Positions 55,926 to 64,000 of a DNA stretch of 64,000 nt are shown here, piece after piece. Positions within the stretch are counted from its first letter, which is position 1. Each line of letters starts with the position of its first letter. This DNA is from Exiguobacterium profundum (lineage in GTDB: Bacteria > Bacillota > Bacilli > Exiguobacteriales > Exiguobacteriaceae): contig NZ_MRSV01000001.1 in the NCBI RefSeq assembly GCF_001909285.1, forward strand, positions 2,621,340-2,685,339, given 5' to 3'. The position numbers and the translations under genes were made by a program. The notes beneath the pieces were generated by a model. The model saw nothing but the letters and a program-made list of their open reading frames with translations, had not been told where the DNA came from and searched no databases.

Positions 55926-57455
55926 TTAGTCACGCGGACGGCGTGGACCACGGTCATCCGAGCGACGACGATCGTCACCACGGAATGATCCTTTACGGTC
56001 TCCACTGCGTCCATCACGACGTTCGCCACCGCGTCCACCACGACGATCGCCACCACGGCCACCGCCACCGCCACGACGGTCGTTACGACCACGGTATCCA
56101 CCGCGATCGCCACCACGGCCACCTTGGCGTTTCACACGAACTGGTTCAGCGTACGAGATTTCAACAGGTGTTGAATCTGGCTCTTTCGTCAATCCACGAA
56201 GGGCAGCAGCGAGAATTTCAACTGCTTCGTACTCTTCAAGAAGCTCTGTCGCAAGTTGCGTGTAAGCTTTGAAGTCGCCCGCTTGAACGCGTTCGATCAA
56301 CTCTTCAGCTGCTTGCTTTTGATTTCCTTCAAGTACTTCCGCGATTGTCGGTACGTGACGACGGTTCATCTTCTTGTTTGTCACACGCTCGATTGCCTTC
56401 ACTTGTCCAAATTCACGTGGCGTGATGAACGTGAGGGCTGTACCTGTCTTACCTGCACGGCCTGTACGACCAATGCGGTGTACGTAGCTCTCTGGGTCTT
56501 GTGGTACATCGAAGTTGTAAACGTGTGTGACACCTGAAATATCAAGTCCACGTGCAGCTACGTCAGTCGCTACCAAGATATCGATTGTTCCGTTTTTGAA
56601 ACGACGAATGACTTGGTCACGTTTCGATTGCGTTAAGTCTCCGTGAAGACCGTCTGCAGTGTATCCGCGTTTGATGAGGGCTTCTGTCACTTCATCTACA
56701 CGTTTCTTCGTACGAGCGAAGATGATGCTGAGTTCTGGTGAATCGATGTCGATCAAACGGCAAAGTGTATCGAATTTTTGACCTTCACGCAATTCGAGGA
56801 ATTGTTGGTTGATGTTCTCAACTGTCATTTCTTTCGCTTTCACTTTGATGATTGTCGGCGACTTCATGAAGCGCTCAGCAATCTTTTTGATTTGTGGTGG
56901 CATTGTCGCTGAGAAGAGAAGCGTTTGGCGCTCTTCAGGAAGACCAGCCAAAATCGTTTCGATATCTTCAACGAAGCCCATATTGAGCATTTCATCTGCT
57001 TCATCCAAGATGACTGTTTGAATGTCATCGAGTTTGATTGTCTTACGTTTCATGTGGTCCATGAGACGTCCTGGTGTCGCTACGACAATTTGCGGGTTCT
57101 TTTTCAAACCACGGATCTGACGGTCGATTTGTTGACCACCGTATACTGGAAGTGCGTATACGCGCTTCGTTTCACCGATTTTGTTTAATTCTTCTGCAAC
57201 TTGAATCGCAAGTTCACGTGTCGGTGCAAGAACGAGTGCTTGGACTTGACGCGCCTTTGAATCGATTCGCTCAATTGTCGGAATACCGAAAGCTGCTGTT
57301 TTCCCTGTACCTGTTTGTGCTTGTCCTAATACGTCCACTCCCGTGAGTGCGACAGGAATTGTCTCAGCTTGGATCGGTGTAGCTTCCTCGAAGCCCATTT
57401 TGTGTACACCTTTTACTAATGCTTCACTTAATTGTAAGTCTTGAAATTTTGTCAA
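55926..57455 (-). CDS. cshA: DEAD-box RNA helicase CshA
   Basis: 509 aa from TTG 57455, chosen because AAAGGAG lies 8 bases upstream; the in-frame ATG 57476 would include that site in the coding region. Motifs in order: Q motif [25 protein letters not shown], Ia [50 protein letters not shown]. The last 75 residues are Arg/Gly/Asp-rich repeats (GGRGGDRGG type) that bind RNA. Acts in mRNA decay and ribosome assembly, especially in the cold. A terminator-like hairpin stands in its leader. Confidence 0.94.
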   Translation of the reverse strand: MTKFQDLQLSEALVKGVHKMGFEEATPIQAETIPVALTGVDVLGQAQTGTGKTAAFGIPTIERIDSKARQVQALVLAPTRELAIQVAEELNKIGETKRVYALPVYGGQQIDRQIRGLKKNPQIVVATPGRLMDHMKRKTIKLDDIQTVILDEADEMLNMGFVEDIETILAGLPEERQTLLFSATMPPQIKKIAERFMKSPTIIKVKAKEMTVENINQQFLELREGQKFDTLCRLIDIDSPELSIIFARTKKRVDEVTEALIKRGYTADGLHGDLTQSKRDQVIRRFKNGTIDILVATDVAARGLDISGVTHVYNFDVPQDPESYVHRIGRTGRAGKTGTALTFITPREFGQVKAIERVTNKKMNRRHVPTIAEVLEGNQKQAAEELIERVQAGDFKAYTQLATELLEEYEAVEILAAALRGLTKEPDSTPVEISYAEPVRVKRQGGRGGDRGGYRGRNDRRGGGGGRGGDRRGGRGGERRDGRSGDRKGSFRGDDRRRSDDRGPRRPRD

Positions 57456-57478
57456 ATTATATTCTCCTTTGTTCATAC

Positions 57479-57520
57479 AAAAAACGTCTGAGTTCAGTTT
57501 GACAGATCTACAGACGTTTT
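57479..57520 (-). terminator. Terminator-like hairpin in the cshA leader
   Basis: Minus-strand arms AAAACGTCTG and CAGACGTTTT (10 bp, 20-base loop) followed by TTTTTT. It ends 24 bases before the TTG start of cshA and about 105 bases after cvfB. It may be the cvfB terminator or an attenuator of cshA. Confidence 0.7.
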
Positions 57521-57623
57521 CTCAATGTTTCCTCATAGTCAACTTTATTAACTATAACGTATTTCTTCCTAAAATGAAAGAAATACATTTTTAAACTTTC
57601 ATGTCACCTGAACATGAGTTATC

Positions 57624-58475
57624 TTATTTCAATTTATAGCCGTTGTCGAGCTTTTCAACTTGCTTGTCTTTCAACAGTTTTCCAAGCGCTCGTTTAAATG
57701 CTGCTTTACTCATTCCGAATTCACGGTCGATGACGTCAGGTGATGTCTTATCACCGTATGGCATTTGGCCACCACGTTCTTCAATATACGAGAGGATGCT
57801 CGCCGCATCACCATCAATCGCCTCATAGGCACGTGGCTTCATCGAAACGAGGACCGTACCGTCTTGTTTGACCTGCGTCACACGGACGGTCAACTGTTCT
57901 CCGAGACGTGGCCAACGCGTCATCTCAGCCTCATGCAAGAAACCGAGTGATTCCCCTTCGACCCATACGTTGACGCCCACTTCGCGTTTATTGACGACGA
58001 TGGCCTGCACGTCCTGGTTGTTCCATTCTTCTTTCGACGGTCGTGCCAACAAGTTCAAGAACGCATATGGTGCAGGGTCCCCAAGCAAACGTCCTTTTTG
58101 GTCATACTTCAATCGAATACACAATTGATCGCCCGTTTGTGGCCAATATGATCGGTTCTCCGGTAAGTCATCCATCGAAACGAGAACGTCCTTTTGAATT
58201 CCGATATTCACGAAGACCCCTGTGTTATACCGAACGCCAGTCACTTCAAACCATTCATACTCATCAAATGAAACGGTCGGAATCGTCATCGTTGATGCGA
58301 GACGTCCTTCTGAATCATGATATAAGAAGACACGAACCGTTTGACCGATTGTCACTTCTTCTGTTTGTTCTTTACGGTGAAGGAGCACCTCTTCGCGGCC
58401 GTTACTAATGAATACTCCAAAATCAGCAGAACGTTCCGCGACTAAATCTACTACTTCTCCTGCGCGCAATGCCAT
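57624..58475 (-). CDS. cvfB: CvfB/YitL S1-type RNA-binding protein
   Basis: 283 aa from ATG 58475, about 10 bases after AAGGATG; a GTG at 58484 is too close to that site. Three S1-like barrels (about 1-65, 70-140, 145-210: ADFGVFISNG, GVFVNIGIQKDVLV, REVGVNVWVEGESLGF) and a C-terminal winged helix (FGMSKAAFKRALGKLLKDKQV). Homologue of S. aureus CvfB, a virulence and RNA regulator. Own gene, upstream of cshA. Confidence 0.92.
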   Translation of the reverse strand: MALRAGEVVDLVAERSADFGVFISNGREEVLLHRKEQTEEVTIGQTVRVFLYHDSEGRLASTMTIPTVSFDEYEWFEVTGVRYNTGVFVNIGIQKDVLVSMDDLPENRSYWPQTGDQLCIRLKYDQKGRLLGDPAPYAFLNLLARPSKEEWNNQDVQAIVVNKREVGVNVWVEGESLGFLHEAEMTRWPRLGEQLTVRVTQVKQDGTVLVSMKPRAYEAIDGDAASILSYIEERGGQMPYGDKTSPDVIDREFGMSKAAFKRALGKLLKDKQVEKLDNGYKLK

Positions 58476-58764
58476 TACACCCACATCCTTTTCTAAGCTA
58501 TTACTGTCAGTATACCTATCTACACACGTTCCTAATCATATCATGTTCTCTTTCAACATTTTGAATAAATGTGTCGAAAATGTGAACGTGTTTTGAGACT
58601 GTTGAAATCATGATTGTTTACAGAACTTACATGATTTATTAAAATTTTGTGACAATTTTGTGAACGTGTTTTTTTCTGCTAGTATCCTTTTTTTGAAAAC
58701 GTTATTATATAGGAAGTGTCCAGTATAGATAAGGTTTCATTTAGGATTGATCGGGGGATAATAA

Positions 58765-58917
58765 ATGTTTGATATACAGTCTCGTTCTTTTGCAAAGCGT
58801 TTTACAAAAGGATTGCTTGTCGCCTTTTTCGCATTACTCGCATCTCTCAGTTTTATTTTCTCAAACGGTGTCGACACGAATGTATCGTCATCCTCGACTT
58901 ACATGACTCAAGAGTAA
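58765..58917 (+). CDS. Small membrane or secreted peptide
   Basis: 50 aa from ATG 58765 behind CGGGGGA. A basic start (SFAKRFTKG), a hydrophobic helix (LLVAFFALLASLSFIFS) and a polar tail (NGVDTNVSSSSTYMTQE). The profile resembles a signal peptide with a short mature part of about 18 residues, or a single-helix membrane peptide. Own TTGTGA...TAGTAT-like promoter region and terminator suggest a monocistronic gene. Not recognised. The 280-base gap before it shows nothing else. Confidence 0.55.
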   Translation: MFDIQSRSFAKRFTKGLLVAFFALLASLSFIFSNGVDTNVSSSSTYMTQE

Positions 58918-58950
58918 ACGCCATTCAGCCCACTGAAGGCGTTTTTTTCT
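58918..58950 (+). terminator. Terminator of the small peptide gene
   Basis: ACGCCATTCAG-CCCA-CTGAAGGCGT (one bulged A) and seven Ts, right after the stop. Confidence 0.85.
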
Positions 58951-59045
58951 TTGCAATACATAACAGGATTTCCCTTCAAAAAGTCGAATACGATTAAAAG
59001 ACCATGCCTTTTTCTTTCATACCTTTAAGAAAAGGAGACTCCGCT

Positions 59046-59288
59046 ATGATTTTTTATTTTCTCACGTCCATTTTATCAATCGTAGGACTTGCTTTTTTGT
59101 TCCAGACCGAATTGTACAAAGATCCAATCGGAACATTTTTATTTGCCGTTCTAATTGCGATGGGACTCTCTTCCTTCAAACAACTCTTCATGCAGGCAAA
59201 TGAGTATTTTGTAGAAAGACGGAACCAGAAACGGATCAAACGAGTCGTCGACAGAATGCACTCCACGACTCGAAAACGCTCTACATAA
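59046..59288 (+). CDS. Small two-helix membrane protein
   Basis: 80 aa from ATG 59046 behind AAGGAGA. Two hydrophobic segments (about 3-20 and 26-44) and a basic C-terminus (RRNQKRIKRVV). Unrecognised; could be a small membrane-associated regulator. Neighbours give no lead. Confidence 0.6.
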   Translation: MIFYFLTSILSIVGLAFLFQTELYKDPIGTFLFAVLIAMGLSSFKQLFMQANEYFVERRNQKRIKRVVDRMHSTTRKRST

Positions 59289-59375
59289 CGCTCGTCTTCC
59301 CTCGCCACATTTGGTATCCTATGTAGGAACAGACATCGTACAATGGATTTATAATCGCAGGAGGCACATAACCGT

Positions 59376-59636
59376 ATGAATGAAATCCCGTTATCGAATG
59401 AATGGCTACTTCGTTATTCACCTGTCATGGAGCTTTGGTTAAAAGAGGACGGTATTTTGCTTGTCGATGATGACAACCGAATCCGTCTCACTCTCGAAAT
59501 CGGAAGTGATCAGGCCATGCAAATCAAAAGTATCGAGCAAGACGGCGCCTATTTCGTCGTCGATCCTGTGAATAAACGCATTACGTTCGAGCTCGAAGAA
59601 GAGGAAGAAGAGAGCGATTCTCGCTTTTGGGAATAA
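59376..59636 (+). CDS. Small acidic protein
   Basis: 86 aa from ATG 59376 behind AGGAGGCAC. Beta-rich in appearance with an early SPVMELWLKEDGILLVDDD and a strongly acidic tail (ELEEEEEESDSRFW). No family recognised. Followed closely by the broken plsC. Confidence 0.6.
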   Translation: MNEIPLSNEWLLRYSPVMELWLKEDGILLVDDDNRIRLTLEIGSDQAMQIKSIEQDGAYFVVDPVNKRITFELEEEEEESDSRFWE

Positions 59637-59714
59637 GGATTCATGCCGAAGGGTCGGATTCTCGTCAAGAGAAGAAGACTCTTTCTTGTTGTCATCATGA
59701 GAGGAGAGAATAGA

Positions 59715-60474
59715 ATGATTCGAACAGCTGTATGGTTTTTCTCATTTTTTGCCGTATTACCGATCACCGTCCCGTTTTTAAAAAAAAATATGGTTTTTCT
59801 CATTTTTTGCCGTATTACCGATCACCGTCCCGTTTTTACAGAAGGCGAAAAAAATCGAAACGCCAAAGCGTTACCGTTACGTACAAGATATCGCTTATAA
59901 ATGGGCACAGTTTCTACTGAAGATTGCGGGTGCAAACATCCGTGTCCACGGTCAAGACCAGATTCCGGATGAACCCGTCGTCTACGTGTCGAACCACCAA
60001 GGAAACTTCGATGTCCCGATTATGTTGACCGCCACGAAACGACCGAAAGCGTTTATCTCGAAAATCGAGGTTCAAAAATTCCCGATTATTCCACGTTGGA
60101 TGGAATTGATGGGGTGTATCTTCATCGACCGGAGTGACCGTCGTCAATCGATTCAAGCCATTCGTTCCGGCGTCGAAACAATTCAATCCGGTCAATCAAT
60201 GATTGTCTTCCCAGAAGGCACACGCTCAAAAGGTGGACCGATGAAGGAGTTTAAAGCCGGAAGTTTGACGCTCGCCACCTCAAGTGGTGCGAAAATCGTT
60301 CCAGTCGCGATTCAAGGCAGTTATAGATAATTAGAAGCCAAAAATCGAATCACCCCGGCAACGGTCGATGTCACGTTCCTACCTGCGATTGATCCGGCTG
60401 ATTTGCCGAACAAGGAAATCGCAGCAACGGTCGAGGCGGCCATTCGTCAACAGCTTGAAGGAGAGAACGCATGA
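59715..60474 (+). pseudogene. plsC: 1-acyl-glycerol-3-phosphate acyltransferase, disrupted
   Basis: The gene would encode a 233-residue acyltransferase that makes phosphatidic acid: NHQGNFDVP (the H-x4-D catalytic motif), IFIDRSDRRQS, FPEGTRSKGG and IVPVAIQGS are all present. Two lesions break it. A 50-base segment (59731-59780) is repeated at 59789-59838 after eight extra As, adding 58 bases and shifting the frame after residue 22. In addition TAA at 60328-60330 interrupts the restored frame 49 codons before its end. Removing 58 bases gives 702 nt, exactly 234 codons with stop. The natural stop overlaps the next start (ATGA), so the gene was once coupled to the ABC-F gene. Confidence 0.85.
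59731..59838 (+). repeat. 58-base period tandem duplication inside plsC
   Basis: Two identical 50-base copies (59731-59780 and 59789-59838, each starting TATGGTTTTTCTCA) separated by a run of eight As. Period 58 is not a multiple of three. Confidence 0.9.
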
Positions 60475-62369
60475 GTTTATTAATGATTGAAGGCATTCAT
60501 AAAGAGTTTGCCGACAAAGTCTTATTTGATGATGTGACGATGACAATCCATCCCGGAGACCGTATCGGGATTATCGGCGTGAACGGTTCGGGGAAATCGA
60601 CGTTCATGAAAATCATCGCCGGTACCGAGACAGCAGATCGAGGCACGATGCAACATCCGAACGATTATCGGATTCGCTACTTGACTCAAACGGTTCAATT
60701 CGACGAAGGACAAACGATCCTTGACGCTTTATTCACAAGTGATACTCCTTCCGTTCAAGCGTTGAAACAGTTCGAGCGCGCTAGACAAGCACTCGAAGCG
60801 AACCCGACAAGTGAGCAGTTACTTGAACGCTTCATGAAAGCCCAACAGGCCGTCGATGCCGCAGACGCTTGGGAAACGGAAGCAAAACTGAAGTCGATTT
60901 TAAACCGGCTCGGTCTTCCTGACGTGTCAATCGATGTGAACGCCTTGTCTGGGGGGCAACAAAAGCGAGTCGCGCTCGCCGCAGCGTTACTCGATGAAGC
61001 GGACTTATTGCTCTTAGATGAGCCGACGAACGAACTGGATGCCGATACAATCGCATGGCTCGAAACGATGCTTGCCGATTACCGGGGAGCGATCCTGCTC
61101 ATCACCCACGACCGCTATTTCTTGAATCGTGTCACGAATCACATTTTGGAGATTGCGGATGGAACGAGTTACTTCTATAACGGGAACTATGAACTCTTTC
61201 TCGAGAAGCGTGCCGAGCGAAAAGCTCGGGCACAATCGATGGAACAGAAACGACAAAATATATTACGTCGCGAACTCGCTTGGTTGCGTCGTGGCGCGAA
61301 AGCCCGGACAACCAAACAAAAGGCACGCATTCAACGTGTCGAAGACTTGAAACATCAAGAGAGCTTAGCGGAAGACGAGACGCTCGACGTCTCGGTCGGA
61401 TCTCGCCGACTTGGTAAAAAGGTCATCGAAGTCGAAGATTTATCTTTCGGATACGATGACTCCCTTCTCATTCGGCAGTTCAATTGGATTTTCGGTCGCC
61501 GTGAACGCTACGGGATCGTCGGCCCGAACGGGAGTGGGAAATCAACGCTCATGAACTTGCTCGCCAAGCGCCTAGAACCGACAAACGGTACGATTGTGCA
61601 CGGAGAAACCGTTCATTTAGGCTACTACGGACAACAAGTCGAATTTGAAGACGAGTCACGACGGGTCATCGATGAGATCGAACGCATCGCCAAAGTCATC
61701 CACACGCCGGACGGCGAGGTCATCACGGCGGGGCAAATGCTCGAACGTTTCCTTTTCTCACCGGACGCGCAATATAAACCAATTGCGAAGCTATCTGGTG
61801 GCGAAAAACGGCGTCTCGTCCTGCTTCGAATTCTCATGGATGAACCGAACGTCTTATTCCTTGATGAACCGACGAACGATTTGGACACGGAAACGTTGTC
61901 TGTTTTAGAAGACTATTTGGAGTCCTTCCCAGGTACAGTCATCGCCGTCAGTCACGACCGCTATTTCTTAGACCGGATCGCCGGACAGTTGATCGCTTTC
62001 GAAGATGGGGTCATCCAGGTGTATCACGCAGAATATAGTGACTATTTGGCCATGCGTCAAGAAGAGGTTCGTCAAGTGAAGAAAGAGAAAGAACCTAAAG
62101 AGAAAAAGGAACGCGTGAAGTCGGAAGTCGTGAAATTCACCTTCAAAGAACAGAAGGAATGGGACACGATCGAAGAAGACATCGCCGCACTTGAAGAACA
62201 GATTGAAGCGCAGGAAGCGACGCTTGCATCAGCGGGCAGTGACCTTGGTAAAGTCAATGAGTTGTATGCGACGATTGCAGAACTGAAAGAAACACTCGAT
62301 GCGAAGATGGAACGTTGGACCTACCTATCAGAAATCGATGAACAAATAAAAGCACAGAAAAAAGGCTGA
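60471..62369 (+). CDS. ABC-F family ATPase (Uup/YfmR-like)
   Basis: 632 aa from ATG 60471. Two ABC domains on one chain without membrane helices: Walker A GVNGSGKST and GPNGSGKST, signatures ALSGGQQKR and KLSGGEKRR, Walker B LLLDEPTNELD and LFLDEPTNDLD. The P-site tRNA interaction linker is the charged helix RGAKARTTKQKARIQR (about 270-285), and a C-terminal coiled coil (about 560-632) is present. This fits Uup/YfmR, translation factors that rescue stalled ribosomes, rather than the resistance ABC-Fs, which usually lack that coil. Overlaps the broken plsC by 4 bases. Confidence 0.88.
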   Translation: MSLLMIEGIHKEFADKVLFDDVTMTIHPGDRIGIIGVNGSGKSTFMKIIAGTETADRGTMQHPNDYRIRYLTQTVQFDEGQTILDALFTSDTPSVQALKQFERARQALEANPTSEQLLERFMKAQQAVDAADAWETEAKLKSILNRLGLPDVSIDVNALSGGQQKRVALAAALLDEADLLLLDEPTNELDADTIAWLETMLADYRGAILLITHDRYFLNRVTNHILEIADGTSYFYNGNYELFLEKRAERKARAQSMEQKRQNILRRELAWLRRGAKARTTKQKARIQRVEDLKHQESLAEDETLDVSVGSRRLGKKVIEVEDLSFGYDDSLLIRQFNWIFGRRERYGIVGPNGSGKSTLMNLLAKRLEPTNGTIVHGETVHLGYYGQQVEFEDESRRVIDEIERIAKVIHTPDGEVITAGQMLERFLFSPDAQYKPIAKLSGGEKRRLVLLRILMDEPNVLFLDEPTNDLDTETLSVLEDYLESFPGTVIAVSHDRYFLDRIAGQLIAFEDGVIQVYHAEYSDYLAMRQEEVRQVKKEKEPKEKKERVKSEVVKFTFKEQKEWDTIEEDIAALEEQIEAQEATLASAGSDLGKVNELYATIAELKETLDAKMERWTYLSEIDEQIKAQKKG

Positions 62370-62403
62370 CCTCCACATAAGGTAGCCTATCAAATGAAAT
62401 GAA

Positions 62404-62450
62404 CAAGAGATGGATTTCCGATATTTGTTCCGGAAATCCATCTCTTTTGA
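62404..62450. terminator. Bidirectional terminator
   Basis: AAGAGATGGATTTCCG pairs with CGGAAATCCATCTCTT around a 9-base loop, between the ABC-F gene and the oxidoreductase gene. Confidence 0.9.
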
Positions 62451-63380
62451 TTATTTCACTTTGATGATGATTTTGCCTTTGGCATGCCCTTCTTCTCCAT
62501 AGTCATGAGCAAGTTTCGTATCTTCTAAATCAAAGACCCGGTCAATCACAGGTTTCAGTTCGCCTTTTTCAACAGCTTCCGCAATTTTTTTCAAACGCTC
62601 CCCCGTTGGTTGCATGAAGACGTACTCGGCACGGACCTTCGCCTGTTTGGCTTCCTCTTCATTTGGTGGTGTGGAGATGGAGACGAGCATCCCATTCTCT
62701 TTAAGCATTTGGTAGAGTTTGCTCTGCCCGTCGCCCCCCATCGTATCGAATACGAAATCAATATCGCGGACAGTATCTGCCGGGTCTTGTTGTTTATAGT
62801 CGATGACCTCGTCGGCTCCAAGTTTTTTGACCCAATCTATGTTCGGCGTGCTTGTCGATGTGACGACATACAAACCGTGTGCTTTCGCGAGCTGGATGGC
62901 TACCGTTCCGACACCACCTGAACCGGCTCCGATGAAGATTCGATCACCCGGTTTGGCATCCATCACTTCGAACATGACTTGCCATGCCGTATGCGCGACG
63001 AGCGGCAGTGAAGCGGCCTCCTCAAAACTAAGCGAAGCTGGTTTTTTGACGACAAGATGGGAATCGACTGCGACGTACTCGGCATATGTGCCTTGGCGCG
63101 CAATTTCTGGTCGGCTAAACACTTCATCTCCAACCTTCAATTCGGTCACATTCGCCCCAACTTCTTTGATGACACCCGATACATCCCACCCGATAACGAG
63201 CGGCATCTCGTAATGGAGCATTTCTTTCAAGTATCCTTCACGGAGCTTCCAATCGACCGGATTGACGCTTGCGGCATGAACTTCAATTAATACGTCATCT
63301 GCACCGATTGCCGGTTGTTCAAGTTCCCCTACTTTAAACTCATCCGATCCGCCATACTGTTCGATATATGCTGCTTTCAT
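62451..63380 (-). CDS. NADP-dependent quinone oxidoreductase-like protein
   Basis: 309 aa from ATG 63380 behind AAAGGAGG; the frame opens upstream at 63407 across that site. Medium-chain reductase fold without zinc: ASVNPVDWKLREGY, the cofactor motif IGAGSGGVGTVAIQLAKA and the NADP-pocket TSTSTPNIDWVKKLGADEVIDY. Similar to zeta-crystallin-like NADPH reductases acting on quinones or enones. Substrate unknown; single gene. Confidence 0.87.
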   Translation of the reverse strand: MKAAYIEQYGGSDEFKVGELEQPAIGADDVLIEVHAASVNPVDWKLREGYLKEMLHYEMPLVIGWDVSGVIKEVGANVTELKVGDEVFSRPEIARQGTYAEYVAVDSHLVVKKPASLSFEEAASLPLVAHTAWQVMFEVMDAKPGDRIFIGAGSGGVGTVAIQLAKAHGLYVVTSTSTPNIDWVKKLGADEVIDYKQQDPADTVRDIDFVFDTMGGDGQSKLYQMLKENGMLVSISTPPNEEEAKQAKVRAEYVFMQPTGERLKKIAEAVEKGELKPVIDRVFDLEDTKLAHDYGEEGHAKGKIIIKVK

Positions 63381-63447
63381 CTCATCATCCTCCTTTGATT
63401 GACTCACTTCTAGTTGGTTCCCATTTTATTTCTCTTACAAACGAAAA

Positions 63448-63473
63448 AAGCACACCGTAGAAACGGTGTGCTC
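63448..63473 (-). terminator. Terminator of the GNAT gene
   Basis: GCACACCG-TTTCTA-CGGTGTGC followed on the minus strand by TTTTTTCG. Confidence 0.85.
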
Positions 63474-63996
63474 AGACTGACTGATGGGTCATATAGCTAT
63501 AGACATACACATCATGAGATTGTCCACGCTGACGCATATAGTTATGTAGTCGACCTTCTTGAAAGAATCCATTCTTCTCCAACATGCGTTGGGATGCAAG
63601 ATTCTCGACATAGACGATGGCACCGACCCGTTCAATTTCACACGTCACGGCAAACTGAAGCGCCGCGTGAAGGGCTTCGGTCGCATAACCCGAACGCCAA
63701 TACTCCGGTTTGAGTTCATAACCGATCTCGGCACGCCGATGCGACGGTGCCCGATTGTGAAACCCGATTGTCCCGATTAACGCTTTTGATTCGCGATGCT
63801 CGATGGCAAAACGGATGATCGCACCTGTTTCGATTTGTGCGAGCATATGCGTCAGCATCTGTTCCGTTTCTTCTAACGTCCGATGTGGCTCCATTCCGTA
63901 GTGGCGTAGCACGTGTTCATCTGAAAAGATGGCGAATACGTGCGGACCGTCCTCCATTTGGAGAGGTCGCAGTCGGAGGCGCTCCGTTTCAATCAC
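63472..63996 (-). CDS. RimJ/RimL-type GNAT N-acetyltransferase
   Basis: 174 aa if it starts at GTG 63996; the window ends 4 bases further, so the upstream ribosome binding site cannot be seen and an earlier start is possible. Begins IETERLRLRPLQMEDG as family members do. Core motifs: IGTIGFHNRAPSHRRAEIGYEL, SGYATEALHAALQFA (acetyl-CoA loop) and YVENLASQRMLEKNGF. Acetylates an N-terminus or small molecule; substrate unknown. Confidence 0.85.
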   Translation of the reverse strand: MIETERLRLRPLQMEDGPHVFAIFSDEHVLRHYGMEPHRTLEETEQMLTHMLAQIETGAIIRFAIEHRESKALIGTIGFHNRAPSHRRAEIGYELKPEYWRSGYATEALHAALQFAVTCEIERVGAIVYVENLASQRMLEKNGFFQEGRLHNYMRQRGQSHDVYVYSYMTHQSV

Positions 63997-64000
63997 AGGG

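Noticed and set aside
55985-56135. DNA repeat array with GGCCACCGCC-like units
   Set aside because: This is the coding sequence of the Arg/Gly-rich tail of CshA, not an independent repeat or CRISPR array.
57530-57590. Second hairpin (GTATTTCTT/AAGAAATAC) near cvfB as a terminator
   Set aside because: It is followed by a T-run only on the plus strand, where no gene ends; no T-run on the minus strand.

Overview
The window looks like chromosomal DNA of a low-to-mid GC Bacillales bacterium, most probably Exiguobacterium. This rests on B. subtilis-like gene neighbourhoods (ygxA-ygzB-perR-gsaB-ygaD-ygaC; mutY-yfhP; yfhJ-yfhH; recX-yfhF), a menaquinone operon menF-D-H-B-E-C with menA divergent, Gram-positive ribosome binding sites, and intrinsic terminators after most transcription units. 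The genus is inference. I see no prophage, insertion sequence, CRISPR array or tRNA.

Layout: 1-250 carries a leftward promoter and leader typical of an rRNA operon whose genes lie off the window. 0.2-11.6 kb holds an orphan phosphate-binding-like protein, ygxA, a broken ygzB, perR, gsaB, an MFS pump, a DCC-family protein, ygaD/ygaC, mutY and yfhP. 11.6-19.5 kb holds yceI, a cre-controlled aldehyde dehydrogenase with its DUF779 partner, a NERD protein, and a potABCD polyamine uptake operon with its regulator. 19.6-28.1 kb holds yfhJ/yfhH, rtcB, a heterodimeric multidrug ABC exporter behind a leader peptide and attenuator, lactate permease and recX. 28.2-39 kb holds yfhF, an amidohydrolase, a two-component system with a frameshifted kinase, cdd, an rRNA uracil methyltransferase and yfkAB. 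39-46 kb holds a DMT transporter and a PerR/Fur-type controlled P1B-4 ATPase, followed by a PfkB kinase, a NUDIX hydrolase, a BrkB protein, a carbonic anhydrase and menA. 46.4-53.6 kb is the menaquinone operon. 53.6-64 kb holds map, a degenerate EAL protein, cshA, cvfB, several small proteins, a broken plsC, an ABC-F ATPase, an oxidoreductase and an acetyltransferase.

The most interesting region is 20.3-25.5 kb. A 22-residue leader ORF and a 20-bp terminator hairpin precede a BmrC/BmrD-like exporter, and rtcB (RNA ligase) follows in the same apparent transcript with its ribosome binding site directly after the bmrD stop. This suggests one translation-stress-responsive unit that couples drug export to RNA repair.

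Three genes are disrupted: ygzB (in-frame TGA where a zinc-ribbon Cys is expected), the sensor kinase (+1 C in its H-box), and plsC (58-bp duplication plus a TAA). Either the strain carries real lesions or the assembly has local errors; the plsC duplication is harder to explain as a simple base-call error. Several starts were moved downstream to TTG/GTG/ATG codons placed correctly behind a strong ribosome binding site.
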